From CAWCCP01 sp963701245 (GTDB lineage Bacteria > Patescibacteriota > Saccharimonadia > Saccharimonadales > UBA4665): DNA of 64,000 nt. A program made the translations under genes and the position numbers. The DNA lies in the NCBI GenBank assembly GCA_963701245.1, contig OY969576.1, forward strand, positions 248,001 through 312,000, given 5' to 3'. This document shows positions 37,101 to 46,521 of the stretch, one piece after another. The notes under the pieces were generated by a model. That model did not search any database. It was given only the letters and a program-made list of their open reading frames with translations, and was not told the DNA's origin. How positions within the stretch are numbered: the first letter of the stretch is position 1; every line of letters starts with the position of its first letter.

Positions 37101-38750
37101 CCAGTGCAAGCCGAAATAGGTGAAGTCTTGCCTCAATCATCTGCCGAATCTCCGTCTACACCGACCTTGGACGAGCTCTTAGCAGCTTGTGTTAAGAGGG
37201 CTTCTAAATACGGCAAGAACACCAATGCTGGCAACTTGCCGACGTACTTTGAAGTTCGAATTAAAGCCATGAAAGGTGGACCATTCGGCGATTTCCTCAC
37301 CGGTGACAACTCCATTGACTGGGCCGAATTAGATAAAACTAACGTGATCTTTGACTTTTCTGGTATTACCTCACATGAGCAGCGCCGCTTCTTGTTTACG
37401 ACTTTAACCATGCAAGCTGCCAGTTACTTGCAGTTTCACAAAGGACTAAGTAGTGAAACACAAACAGTCTGGGCAATCGATGAAGCATCTTTGATTGCCG
37501 TTGATACTGGTGATTCGGATATATCCCGAAAACACGCCGTTGAAATGTATGCCGAACGACAAAAAGTCATTGGTGGCTATGGCGTTTCCTTCTGGAATAC
37601 CATGCAATCGACTGAAGGAGTCCATCCGACCTTACTATCGCAAAATGCGCTTATCGTAACACTGGCGCTAACGTCGTCGGATGATAAACGAGACGTCTTA
37701 ACCAATATGGGGCTAATTGAAGGCACTAAGATCTATACTTCATTATTTGATCGAATGACCAAATTCCAAGCTGGAATGGCCGTTGTTTGGGCCAAGGGCA
37801 TGATAGAGTCGCCAAAAGTCGTCCATATTACCAAACCGAAGGAAGCGACCGCTAAACAGAAAGCACTGGCCAGAACACGAATGATTCGACCACCAATTGT
37901 GCCAAATCCCAATGACCACTTCACCTATGCCCAACATGAAGAGGCTCTTAAAATTGCCACATCTCATCGAAAAGCTTGGCAGCAAATATTTGTCGGTGCC
38001 GTCACCATAGCGCATGTCGCACATACTGAGCTACCTAAAAAAGTACCCGTTTCCTTGGCTCGCCAATGGAAGAGAGAACAAAATAATCCTATGTTTGCGC
38101 AACTTATCGTCTACTATATTGCCAAGCAAGCAATCTATGATCGAAATCGGGCAATTAAACGCTCATATCCTAGTAGACAATTACTTACCAGTGTGGTTGC
38201 GCATACGGTTGACCTTCTGAACGAAAAGCCAGTTTCCGAATATGTCAGCCCTCGTTTCGCCAATCTATCCTTGAGGCAAGTAGATAGTTATCGTCAACTA
38301 ACCGAACCGCGGTTTGGTGTAGCGCCTAGTCCCAATCAGATTGTCCGTCCTTTGCCCTATCGATTACCTGATCCAGCCGAAACTGTTGACGATGACTTCG
38401 ACGACGGTCTGGATGAAAACAAAGCACTTACCTCTAGGTACTATCAGACCGCCCAAGAACAGACTACCTTACTGCGACAGCATCATTTATCTCCATTCAA
38501 TGATCGTACCGGCAAAGTGAACAGTGAAACAGCGCTACTTGCAGCAGTGGGAAATCAGCTGGAGGGCTATGGTTTTTGGGATGCTATGCGTTTAGCAACC
38601 AAAGGTGAGCAAAGCTCATTCGCGAGACGCCGTCGAATTGCCGCTGCCCTTGGTTATATTGCGACACCGAATAATCCAGAAGAAAGCTCGCTCGAACGTG
38701 TTCTGGCACTATCCAGCTACGTGCAGCGACAACTCGCTTTAGCGGCGTAA
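34161..38750 (+). CDS. Giant HerA/VirB4-like ATPase with TPR-like region
   Basis: 1529 residues, no signal or TM helix. Residues 1-120 are acidic. About 300-440 hold an alpha/beta region (GSLLSIGEVFNYVPGLGAFI, DGLLYISGP) that looks like a degenerate methyltransferase or Rossmann fold. About 530-640 look like TPR helices. The motor domain is at about 830-1270 with Walker A GRTREGKTT (865-873) and Walker B VWAIDE (Asp1107, Glu1108), followed by a QST-type sensor (NTMQST). This pattern fits the HerA/VirB4/TraG group of pumping ATPases that move DNA or protein. The last 250 residues are helical and unassigned. No other conjugation gene is seen nearby. Confidence 0.7.
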   Translation: MSDINTIEDRPTDTVVDLSVDVGDVVLGEAALAEFLAYETEYARLTDAAISETVSEVIDGVNNDETSLEIVPGETGDAEELGGIRVYRTSIRTERPKARREAFIDMDVPHTVNIQEHVSAPQSMIQKISSEALRSGRDVYSVFDIPTQPDGGLGMVAMAQSYLAREQKKKAQSLRPSEPTVVWAYSQTGIELRDFLESVRELDHDGDIAHSTRAVLAVDSEEKKKRIVSSEHFADMSKRLHISVEVIDPATPQAITLPDNVGLVLLPNSLDKLAAHQVVREKVAKEEASSHIKEMLVDSRITGRSPLMRVDAITGQAHILSANQLQAHTVHQGTERFSYLHQLTGRFQPSERILRSIDRTSLSSRDRDVAEFIEDRPGSLLSIGEVFNYVPGLGAFIQKLSSQLRSDGLLYISGPMRSRAHVTSTNLVSFAGPIQSNCIEVSAVTSGVLASDTDTVKAGIKVHVNKPGQFGYLLVDRAAGNEQFDPANDTFKTMLKQGETEGIFGRAYAELDQARQSLADEKDGTALVDRAQAVHTAFNLLVEQYPQARRDTTLTLGIARLFNEKRLYDDAQAFARLSVELAPQLSGPLLERAKAEYQGGRGNYREALKTVALASRIEPTNPFVHAEAMRIYDEHPEHKAERIPAYINAAKGYLENSVDLPTDEMARILTSITEALRDDYLVNINNLAVYKTIIIEDLETGVTRRHELTVSDMKQMIAADAAVANAETIGRMRRSAGDYEQTMLENQQLLMEIWQQLVPQDHLDRPLPRDEWLDNNPSRQERWRYNGSLYESDAAVAPPLELLQKTEDSHAEVVVAPDSNEDRDEYPRQSLESMKLGEELNEANKGDGTFYIDKQTLPGHMFLTGRTREGKTTMLKSMFEQLPDMNVNFWGFDLGDKSELTDVAAHLNAKGIRTVVIRPGDKNSIPVSVDFLTPVEGCDINAHIGKVVDAWITAYGGGGDSPVWPILEDSLKEIYAANGWPVQAEIGEVLPQSSAESPSTPTLDELLAACVKRASKYGKNTNAGNLPTYFEVRIKAMKGGPFGDFLTGDNSIDWAELDKTNVIFDFSGITSHEQRRFLFTTLTMQAASYLQFHKGLSSETQTVWAIDEASLIAVDTGDSDISRKHAVEMYAERQKVIGGYGVSFWNTMQSTEGVHPTLLSQNALIVTLALTSSDDKRDVLTNMGLIEGTKIYTSLFDRMTKFQAGMAVVWAKGMIESPKVVHITKPKEATAKQKALARTRMIRPPIVPNPNDHFTYAQHEEALKIATSHRKAWQQIFVGAVTIAHVAHTELPKKVPVSLARQWKREQNNPMFAQLIVYYIAKQAIYDRNRAIKRSYPSRQLLTSVVAHTVDLLNEKPVSEYVSPRFANLSLRQVDSYRQLTEPRFGVAPSPNQIVRPLPYRLPDPAETVDDDFDDGLDENKALTSRYYQTAQEQTTLLRQHHLSPFNDRTGKVNSETALLAAVGNQLEGYGFWDAMRLATKGEQSSFARRRRIAAALGYIATPNNPEESSLERVLALSSYVQRQLALAA

Positions 38751-38783
38751 GTCTTTATTGTTTACTCAACGATTACGTAGCTA

Positions 38784-41165
38784 CTATTGACGTTTGCGGT
38801 CCGCAGTCTGCGCTGCTTGTTGCCGAAGCAAAGCTTGAGCCATGATTTTATAGAGCTCTGTAGGCATACCGTCAGCTTGTCTCATGTATAAAATCATTGT
38901 TGATTCAGACCATTTCCAATCCGGACTGGCGTGGCCGTATTCTATATTGAGCAATTCTTCAGGCGTACGTACAAAGCGAACCAACTCAGATGGTAGCTCC
39001 AGATAATCGAACGTTCCCAAATTGGAATGTTTAAGATCGGCGATAAGCCCCTGCCCGTCTTCATCAGTGTTTGATTCAATGGACATGGTTCCAAAACCGC
39101 CAGGTGCTATCGGCCGTAGAACATCTTCCGGTGCCATACCGTCCGGCATACGACCAATAAAATGTGCGGCTTCACACTGGTAATCATGCAGTAAGACTCG
39201 CCTAGGATGGTTGACCTCAATTACATGTCCAAGTTTAGCCGCGACGGCTTGCATTTGATCGCGAAAGGTGGCATTTGACATCGGATTGTTGGCAAAGTTG
39301 CCGGTTGAATCAACATGCTCGAACATACCGCTGGCCATGCTGATCAGTTCAAGCGCACCTGCAGCACCATCATTTATTCTTAGTGGATTGCTGGCGTTGA
39401 TTGATCCATATACTACGAGTAACCTTCCCTGAGCCGGAAATTCTTCTCGCCGCTTAGCTGCACCAACCTCTTCGCGGTATTTGATACTTGCTTCTATGTA
39501 TCGTCCACCCCGATCGGTTTCTCGAGCAATTTGCCCGGCTGCTGCCTCCTGTCGCCATGCTTCAATTAGACCGTCCTGACGTCTGATAGAACCACCTTGC
39601 TCAGTGAGTAAGACTAGAGCTTGCTTGGCCAACTCCGCAAAATCATCGGCAGTCATACCGAGACGGGCATCAACAGAAAGTGCTGATTGTACTTGTGGAT
39701 GTAAGTCGCGCATATCTCGCGGCAAATTGAGTCCTCCGCTTGCTGCCATCCGATCAGTAAAGAGTTTTACGATTCGGACATCAAATTCGGCTTCGCCGGC
39801 AGGCCCTTCTACCAAATGCGCATATCGACGAGCGCCAGCAGCAATCACGATATCGCTATGGAACTCATCTTCAGTGTATTCGGGTGCTCCGAAATCTAGA
39901 AATCTGGAGACGTGTTCTTTGTCTCGTAGATGCGATTGTTGCATGGTTTTTTGGATTGTTTCAATGCCACTAATTGTCGATATCACTTGCAACAAAACAT
40001 GATCGCGACTGGCTTGATCGTAACTTAAAAGTGCATATTTAGCACACAAGGCGGCATAAAGTGCTTCCATTTCTAATAACTCTGGGTCTATTTCTGTTGG
40101 ACGCTCGCCTGCAAAGTGTTTTCCCGGGTGCTGAATTCGAAATTGATGTTCTCGCTCTGCCCAACGATTATTTATGACGTGAGACAGGCCAAGTAAGACT
40201 GGCAGGTCCGGAGTTCTGACGCGTAGTAAGCCGCCTTCTTTGTCTTGTAGGCTAAGGATTGAGTTCAATAGTTCGCTTCCAAGGTCTGTTGGGTTAGTAG
40301 CTGGTGATGATCCAGTTTCAAAACCACTCTGTACTACCATCAGGCGTTCTATTCGTTCACGTGTACGAGTGGGTGTTAATATTGATCCTTTGCCTTCATT
40401 GTAGCCGTCTTGCCCTCTTATGAACATGTCTTCTAGAGCCATAATATACTCAAATGCCTGTGGTCCAACTTCTCCAAGTGACTTCCGAAAAACCGGTCTC
40501 GAAAAACTGCTGACCGCTCTTTTATTATCATTTTTTGCTTTTCCAGCTCTAACATCCCGTCGTATGGCAGCGATAACCTCTTGTTGGTCAAGAGCAAGAC
40601 TTTCCCATAGCCCATACTTATTCTCATGCCAATAGCGCTCCAACTGTGCCTCGAACGCCGCCGTGTTTGCTGCCAGGACCATCTCATGAAATGGTGATAA
40701 AGACGCGGAACGCATCATGTCGACTATAAGTAGTGGGTCTCGGCGCGCCGCTTCGAGACTAATTTCCACCTTTCTTTCGGGAATACGTCCGGCTTTGATA
40801 TCGGCAAGTCGGCGATCCCTTACTACGGCTGCAGTGGCAGTCGCGACAACTGCAGCACTGTCAACATAGGTGTCGTCTAGAATGGTATCGCCTTCGGGGT
40901 TAGTGCTCTGAAAACCAAGTACAATACTTGCGAATAATCGATCGACAGCACCAGATCGCTGACCATCACCTATGGTGCTTGGATCTTCATCTGGACCAAG
41001 TATGCGTGTTGGTGTAACCGCCTCTAATACGTCTGAAACCACAATTTGCTCTGTGGCAAGCAGGACAGTACCAGGATAGACTACTAAATCACTACCAGTT
41101 TCCGGAGTGTCGGTTGCCGGTATTTCGCCAGTTCTATCTGTAGAAGCATGCGTATTTTCAGCCAT
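38784..41165 (-). CDS. Orphan 793-residue protein of the modular island
   Basis: 793 residues, no signal peptide or TM helix, about equal acidic and basic residues, mostly helical in appearance. The N-terminal 60 residues are acidic and low-complexity (TDTPETGSDLVVYPGTVLLA), similar in style to the N-terminus of the neighbouring ATPase. A C-terminal segment (about 630-760) has alternating strands and His/Cys (LLHDYQCEAAHFIGRMP). I do not recognise any family. It converges on the ATPase gene with a 33-bp gap and is divergent from modular protein B. Its position between copies A and B makes it part of the segment that would flip if they recombined. Confidence 0.6.
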   Translation of the reverse strand: MAENTHASTDRTGEIPATDTPETGSDLVVYPGTVLLATEQIVVSDVLEAVTPTRILGPDEDPSTIGDGQRSGAVDRLFASIVLGFQSTNPEGDTILDDTYVDSAAVVATATAAVVRDRRLADIKAGRIPERKVEISLEAARRDPLLIVDMMRSASLSPFHEMVLAANTAAFEAQLERYWHENKYGLWESLALDQQEVIAAIRRDVRAGKAKNDNKRAVSSFSRPVFRKSLGEVGPQAFEYIMALEDMFIRGQDGYNEGKGSILTPTRTRERIERLMVVQSGFETGSSPATNPTDLGSELLNSILSLQDKEGGLLRVRTPDLPVLLGLSHVINNRWAEREHQFRIQHPGKHFAGERPTEIDPELLEMEALYAALCAKYALLSYDQASRDHVLLQVISTISGIETIQKTMQQSHLRDKEHVSRFLDFGAPEYTEDEFHSDIVIAAGARRYAHLVEGPAGEAEFDVRIVKLFTDRMAASGGLNLPRDMRDLHPQVQSALSVDARLGMTADDFAELAKQALVLLTEQGGSIRRQDGLIEAWRQEAAAGQIARETDRGGRYIEASIKYREEVGAAKRREEFPAQGRLLVVYGSINASNPLRINDGAAGALELISMASGMFEHVDSTGNFANNPMSNATFRDQMQAVAAKLGHVIEVNHPRRVLLHDYQCEAAHFIGRMPDGMAPEDVLRPIAPGGFGTMSIESNTDEDGQGLIADLKHSNLGTFDYLELPSELVRFVRTPEELLNIEYGHASPDWKWSESTMILYMRQADGMPTELYKIMAQALLRQQAAQTADRKRQ

Positions 41166-41426
41166 AATAACAGTACTATTTTACCACATTTATCATACTC
41201 TCGACAATACTACAAAATAGTAGTAAAATAATAGTATCAAAGCGAGGTGCCTGTTCTGTTTTCGACGATCAATTTTACCGGTGTTTTTCTGAGAAGAAAG
41301 TAGTATCTATCCAGCTATCAATCTTACATTTATCTTACTAGCTAGGCTATAGGTTCTCTGCTCTTCCCGACTGACATCTAAAGCTTTTCGTCGGTTTGTT
41401 CTTCTGGTGCAACGCAGAAATAGTAG

Positions 41427-42287
41427 ATTCCCATGCCCGAAACCCAAGACCACGAAAACGATGAACCTATAGATCAGCACGATAGTGCTGATCCTACTGT
41501 AGTTCCTTCTTCTGAACTCTCAGAACCAGTAGTACCAGAACCACCTACAGTGAATGAACAAGATAGTGCTCTGACACACACTGCAGACACTGAACGCTCA
41601 GATGATACTGAACCTGATGATGAAGCAGCACAGAAAGAAGCAGCAGCACTGCTTGCTGCCCAGCATGCTGCTGCGCAAGCTATCGAAGAGGCTCTTGCTG
41701 CAGAACGTCAGCATGAGGTACGTGGGAATGAGGATCTTGATGTGACTGTACGTGTTCGTCATGATGACAGTCCTGCAGTACCAGAAGATCATAGTACTGA
41801 GACAAAGCCAGAGCCGCCTGCTGCCAAACCAAAGCCAAAGGCTGAGGAAACAGACGAAGCAGACAACGTGGACAAAGCAGACACACAAGATGATGACAGT
41901 GGGACTAAGAACGACAGTGCTGAGTCTGATGATGATACTGCTACTCATGAAAAGCATACTGACTCAGGATCTAAGACTACCAAGAACAATGACCAGGACG
42001 ATAGTCCTGCTACTGAAACCATAGAACCAGTAGCTCCTGCTCCTCCTAGGACTCCTTCAGCTGAAGTAGACAGTGATACTCCTGGGAATAGTGATGAGAA
42101 TCCAGAACAACCTGACAGTCCTGATGTAGACACAGGAACAGCAGAGACTGATGCAGATGCAGGAGGCAACGCTGACCTAGACACTGAACACAGTACAGAC
42201 GAAACTACTGAAGCTGGTGGTAGTGGTGAGGGTGGAGGCCATGATGGCAATGATCATGGTGGGGATCATGGCGAGGGTACGGGGGAT
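41427..42287 (+). repeat. Shared module repeat, copy B
   Basis: 41427-42154 match 46661-47388 (728 bp, direct orientation) and 41506-42287 match 33041-33822 (782 bp, opposite orientation). With copy C the match begins in ATTCCC just before the start codon, so the first 24 codons are also shared by B and C but not by A. Beyond 42154 copy C diverges, while copy A continues to match to 42287. Confidence 0.85.
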
Positions 42288-42959
42288 AGTGATGGGGAGA
42301 GTGGGGATGCAAATCGGGAATTGCTAGCATCAGAAGAAGCAATGAGTACACTCTACGAAGAAGCTTGTGAGTGGCTGGAGGATAATGGACTTTTGCGCAC
42401 ATATAACAACAAAGCTGCAGCTACTCAATTAGCTGATGGAATACATGCAGATTTACCGATAAGTGATAGCGATCCTCATATTATAGCGACCTTTCCAGGC
42501 GATATCGTTCGAGCCGTCACACCAGAAGCCGCAAGAACTTTAAGAATAGGAGAAACCTTATATGTTGCTCGTTTTATCCCCCATGCTGTACCTGTAGATC
42601 CAGAAAATCAACCAGGTAAGTTCGTATATAGTCCAGGAGAAGTATGGTTTACCTATGATCAACTCGATGGACCTTATGCTTCCCAGGCACTCATTATTCG
42701 GACCGATCAGGATAGAGAAGCAGAACATCCTAAAATCGAGAGTGATAGGATGATTCAACCATTAAAGAAACTAGACGACGGAAAAAATGAACCTGACGAC
42801 ATTGATGAGCGTGTAAAAGCACGTATAGCTGCTCGTCGTGCAGGTAAACTTTATATGACAGAGACTGAACGAGCTGCATTAAATACTATCGTTAGCCATT
42901 TAGAGGACATGGCGAAACTACTTCCCGAGGAAGATTTGATCATACCAGACGATCTTTAA
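41433..42959 (+). CDS. Modular acidic protein B: shared disordered N-module with unique C-domain
   Basis: 508 residues, no signal peptide. Residues 1-240 are identical to protein C, and residues 25-285 are identical to protein A. The unique part (about 292-508) is a folded-looking alpha/beta domain: a helical start (SEEAMSTLYEEACEWLEDNG), strands around IIATFPGDIVRAVTP, LYVARFIPHAVPVD and GEVWFTYDQL, and a final acidic helix (TETERAALNTIVSHLEDMAK). No catalytic motif is recognised. No clear ribosome binding site precedes the ATG. It leads a same-strand series with the transglutaminase-like protein and protein C, each with its own intergenic region. Confidence 0.75.
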   Translation: MPETQDHENDEPIDQHDSADPTVVPSSELSEPVVPEPPTVNEQDSALTHTADTERSDDTEPDDEAAQKEAAALLAAQHAAAQAIEEALAAERQHEVRGNEDLDVTVRVRHDDSPAVPEDHSTETKPEPPAAKPKPKAEETDEADNVDKADTQDDDSGTKNDSAESDDDTATHEKHTDSGSKTTKNNDQDDSPATETIEPVAPAPPRTPSAEVDSDTPGNSDENPEQPDSPDVDTGTAETDADAGGNADLDTEHSTDETTEAGGSGEGGGHDGNDHGGDHGEGTGDSDGESGDANRELLASEEAMSTLYEEACEWLEDNGLLRTYNNKAAATQLADGIHADLPISDSDPHIIATFPGDIVRAVTPEAARTLRIGETLYVARFIPHAVPVDPENQPGKFVYSPGEVWFTYDQLDGPYASQALIIRTDQDREAEHPKIESDRMIQPLKKLDDGKNEPDDIDERVKARIAARRAGKLYMTETERAALNTIVSHLEDMAKLLPEEDLIIPDDL

Positions 42960-43093
42960 TCTAATTATTTGTAGTAGTGAAAGGCAAAACAGGAAGCCAA
43001 TACGGTCTCAATACGTATCTTCATGGAAGACACTTCTCACTGTACTGAGCATACAAGTAATCAATGTCGTTTGTGATAGTTGATTAAATGTTA

Positions 43094-43099
43094 GATAAT
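43094..43099 (+). promoter_or_regulatory. -10 box for leaderless transcript of the transglutaminase-like gene
   Basis: GATAAT ends 8 nt before the ATG at 43108. A TTG one codon earlier (43105) is in frame but lies in the gap. No Shine-Dalgarno sequence is present. Confidence 0.4.
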
Positions 43100-43107
43100 A
43101 ATACTTG

Positions 43108-46100
43108 ATGACAGAGGTACTCAATCAAGCGGCGCAACCAGTTGAACAAATTACATTTGTCCCACAGGGCGAAGCGGTTGATTTATTAACGGCACAAGTT
43201 CGAGCTACAAGACGAAATGACACAATTTCCCGATTGTCTCAATTGTCGCTTGGTAGTGCTACGGCCCAAGGTGTTACAGCCGGAATTGCCGTAGGCGAAG
43301 TATTAAGCGCTGGTATTAGTGTTGAAAATGAAGTGGCACTTAGTGCTGGTGTGATTGGTTTGACTGCGGCATGGTCGGCCAGCCGTACTATTATTAGCCG
43401 TGTTCGAGCCCGTTCTAGGATTCATGCGTCAACACAAGACACTCTTCAGACCGGACAGGACTACGAATTATTCCGATCTGGACATGTACCCACCAGGCGA
43501 CAGGTTTCAATGCTGTGGCGAGGTCCGATAGTTCCCAAAGGCGAGGATGCGCCAGGGACGATTGAAAGCCTCCAATTGACAGCCGATATGGCCAAGCAAG
43601 CAGGTGTTGATACTATCCTTATTCCTAAGTCATTGTTTAGCGAAAAGATAAGAAAAGATCTCGGTGATGGCCGAACGATGCGGAGTTGGCTGTTTACGAG
43701 AAAGCAGCGAGTAGTCAGCGGAGGTGCTGTGGATGATATTGTCATCGAACAAACGCCTGCTGAGTGGGAAGCTTTTGCTGATCGTTTATGGCTCAGTGAA
43801 TCTGTTGCCGTCCAGGCGTTGCTGCGGCAACTCGGCAAAATTGACCCCGATCATGTCCTTATCAGGACGGCTAACGATATCAAAAAAGCCGATAAAAAAC
43901 TCACCCCAAAAACGTTTGCAACTGCTATACAAAATGAGCTGGTCCGGCATATGGATTCTGTGGGTGCGGAACCAAATTATGAGCTTCTGCACCGCCTGAA
44001 AGAGTCTCAGGCAATGCCGATTGACGTTCAGGGCGCCGAAGCTGAAACAAAGAAGCCTAGCACCGAACAGCAACAGACTTCAGATCCGTCGACAGCTGAA
44101 CGGGCTGATGTGAAGGCTGATGCTGAAACTCCAGCCGCGCAACTCGATCCACAACCGCTCGCAACTACAAGCAAACGCGTAAAGTCGCACTTACGTGTGC
44201 TTCCAACTGGAAATGGCGAGTGGGCGAATGTATTCTCTGATGATAAATGGGTAGACCTAACCAAAATGGGCAGTATGCTCGGTATTTCAGCCGACCTTAT
44301 GGTGAGTCTGATTAATGATCCCGAGCTTAATCCCTACCGCGCCGAGCAAGCCATCGAAATCGCTCTACTGAGAGAGGTGTTAAAACTTGATCGCCAAAAG
44401 CTGCCAACACTACAATCCGGCGCTGGACCAGCAGCGAAACCGTCAATTTTTGTTCATTATGAAGATCAGTTTAGTCGTCGGATTACAGATACGCCTCCTG
44501 AACAAAGGCGAACACGGCTCTATCGACAGTTGTTAGTTAAACTAGCTGCGACGGGGATGATTGGTTTGGCTGCTGGACAGTCTTATCATGCTGTTCACGA
44601 TCATTTGTTGGCTGTTGAGAATGTCAAGTATATCCAAGTCGAAGATCGGATCGCTCAAGAGGCGGGTATCCCAAAAAGCGAGATTAATGCGGATATCCTG
44701 AACCCGATATTTGATGATTCGCGTTTAGAGAGCTATGTTGATGCAGAAGATCCACGGATTCGCGCAGAGGATTATCTTGATACTATTACTGGTTATGCGG
44801 CAACTGACATTGGCCCACTCCTTGGTGAAACGAACCCGAATACATTTTGTGGGTCATTCTGCGCCGCTGTCGTGCCGCAAGCGGTGAGTGGTGGCGTGCA
44901 AATTGGTAACGCTGGTGATGGCGAACAAAATCAGACGCTATGGAACTTGTCTGAACATGATGAGTCGGCCGAGGGACTGTGGATAGACTACACTTCACAG
45001 TCTTTGACCGTCAGCGGTGGTGGCTCGTCTATTGTAAGTGAAAACTGGTCTTCGAATACGCATGTGACAGCTGAACAGCCATTGCCTGAATCGGTGAGTA
45101 ATAAGCGCTACCCACATTATATCCGTATATCACGAAACTTAGTATGGGGCGACATTTCTTCACAAGACGGGTATACGGAATTTCTCAAAACACCAGTACT
45201 TGATGGCAATACGATAGTTGGTGGCCAACTATTCCATAATGGAGTGCCTGAATCGGTTAGCGTGCTGCATATGCAAGGTGGTACAGAAGCTCTGTTGCTA
45301 CCAAATAACATGGCTGCCGGCGACACCATCGATTACTGGGTTGCGCCTGCCAATACGAAAGTTCGGGCTGTTGCCCGCGTCGCAATACATGCACTGTTTC
45401 CCTATGATTCGGCAGCGATGAGTAAACTACTTAGCAGTCTTGATCCAGATTGGGCAGTACAATCTCCAGAAGCGCGTGCTGACAGCATTGCTGGATATAC
45501 CAGTACTAAAATGCAATATGATGTGAACCCGATGTATCCTCGAGAATTTGCCTATGACCAGGTCTTAGCGCAAATTATCGCCCAAGAAATCGCTCACGAT
45601 GAAGCAAACTGCAATGTTTCGAATAATATCGTAGAGCTATCTGACCTGTCACTCAATCCTGCCATTGGTTTCATGAGCAGTACTGCAAATGCCATCGGGC
45701 TTTTTTCACATAATAGCCACTTCTTTCTTGTTGACCAATCCGGCCGGACGATTGACGGTACACCAGGCAATATATCACCAAGCCAACAGGCATATTTTGA
45801 ACAAAGCCCAGTTCAACCGTTTAATTTTCAAGGCATCGAATGGTTGATTTTATACAGCGGTCTTGGAGCTTTAGTTTTTTCGAAACGTCGACAAATTAAA
45901 ACGATTTTTGAAGGAACTCGATTAGCGCTGGCAATGAGTACCGCAGCCGCAATGCCGGATGACCCGAGACAATTACAAATCACGAGTGAGCTTGCGAACC
46001 GAGTCATCTACTCTGGTGAAGTCGGATTACAAGGTTCATCGGCCCAGAATCGTATAGCGGCTATACATGCCGGCAAAAAATCGGAAGCTTCGCGGGCCCA

Positions 46101-46335
46101 GGCAGCTGACCTATCGACAACGTTAGTAACTCAGCGCCCAGACCTGCATGCTCCCTCGGTTATAAGGCAACTTCATCAGTATAGTAAAGTCAATAGGGGT
46201 TTGCGTCCTGATGTACGCCGAAGCGCTCGTATCTTAACGACTGCACATGTCGCTTATACCCTCATGCCTAGAGGTTATAAAACGCCGTTGCAACCGAAAA
46301 CCAGAGCAGCCAAACCAGTCGCCGGCAAGCAATAA
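43108..46335 (+). CDS. Large membrane protein with extracytoplasmic transglutaminase-like domain
   Basis: 1075 residues. The N-terminal region holds one or two weak hydrophobic segments (about 50-95). About 95-470 is a soluble, partly low-complexity cytosolic part. A TM helix at about 474-494 leads to an outside region of about 415 residues, and a second TM at about 911-929 is followed by a basic cytosolic tail. Near the end of the outside region lies a transglutaminase-type triad: Cys835 (ANCNVS), His871 (NSHFFLVD) and Asp883 in TIDGTPGN, the last matching the usual DPTPGN strand. Such domains act as amide cross-linking or cysteine-protease enzymes. The arrangement recalls TgpA proteins but the rest is not recognisable. 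It lies between modular genes B and C. Confidence 0.65.
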   Translation: MTEVLNQAAQPVEQITFVPQGEAVDLLTAQVRATRRNDTISRLSQLSLGSATAQGVTAGIAVGEVLSAGISVENEVALSAGVIGLTAAWSASRTIISRVRARSRIHASTQDTLQTGQDYELFRSGHVPTRRQVSMLWRGPIVPKGEDAPGTIESLQLTADMAKQAGVDTILIPKSLFSEKIRKDLGDGRTMRSWLFTRKQRVVSGGAVDDIVIEQTPAEWEAFADRLWLSESVAVQALLRQLGKIDPDHVLIRTANDIKKADKKLTPKTFATAIQNELVRHMDSVGAEPNYELLHRLKESQAMPIDVQGAEAETKKPSTEQQQTSDPSTAERADVKADAETPAAQLDPQPLATTSKRVKSHLRVLPTGNGEWANVFSDDKWVDLTKMGSMLGISADLMVSLINDPELNPYRAEQAIEIALLREVLKLDRQKLPTLQSGAGPAAKPSIFVHYEDQFSRRITDTPPEQRRTRLYRQLLVKLAATGMIGLAAGQSYHAVHDHLLAVENVKYIQVEDRIAQEAGIPKSEINADILNPIFDDSRLESYVDAEDPRIRAEDYLDTITGYAATDIGPLLGETNPNTFCGSFCAAVVPQAVSGGVQIGNAGDGEQNQTLWNLSEHDESAEGLWIDYTSQSLTVSGGGSSIVSENWSSNTHVTAEQPLPESVSNKRYPHYIRISRNLVWGDISSQDGYTEFLKTPVLDGNTIVGGQLFHNGVPESVSVLHMQGGTEALLLPNNMAAGDTIDYWVAPANTKVRAVARVAIHALFPYDSAAMSKLLSSLDPDWAVQSPEARADSIAGYTSTKMQYDVNPMYPREFAYDQVLAQIIAQEIAHDEANCNVSNNIVELSDLSLNPAIGFMSSTANAIGLFSHNSHFFLVDQSGRTIDGTPGNISPSQQAYFEQSPVQPFNFQGIEWLILYSGLGALVFSKRRQIKTIFEGTRLALAMSTAAAMPDDPRQLQITSELANRVIYSGEVGLQGSSAQNRIAAIHAGKKSEASRAQAADLSTTLVTQRPDLHAPSVIRQLHQYSKVNRGLRPDVRRSARILTTAHVAYTLMPRGYKTPLQPKTRAAKPVAGKQ

Positions 46336-46452
46336 ACACACCCTATTCCTATATTCAACATGCCTATTTTTGAAAAGTAGATCCGAACGTAGCATGAGTA
46401 GAGTATGTCATTAGAATACGTGATGGCAAAGTCAGAGTTTTATAACAGTTTA

Positions 46453-46481
46453 TGGACCATAGATTAATAATATGATATAAT
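46453..46481 (+). promoter_or_regulatory. Promoter in the gap before modular gene C
   Basis: TGGACC (46453-46458) and TATAAT (46476-46481) with a 17-bp spacer, the best promoter in the 331-bp interval 46336-46666. It would drive the 29-residue ORF and possibly modular gene C. Confidence 0.5.
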
Positions 46482-46521
46482 ATTCTATCGTTTATGAGTG
46501 AATTCTGAAGAGGAATTGAAA

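Noticed and set aside
34161..38750. Conjugative transfer gene (VirB4/TraC) of an integrative element
   Set aside because: The motor domain is similar, but no relaxase, coupling protein, pilin, integrase or attachment site was found around it.
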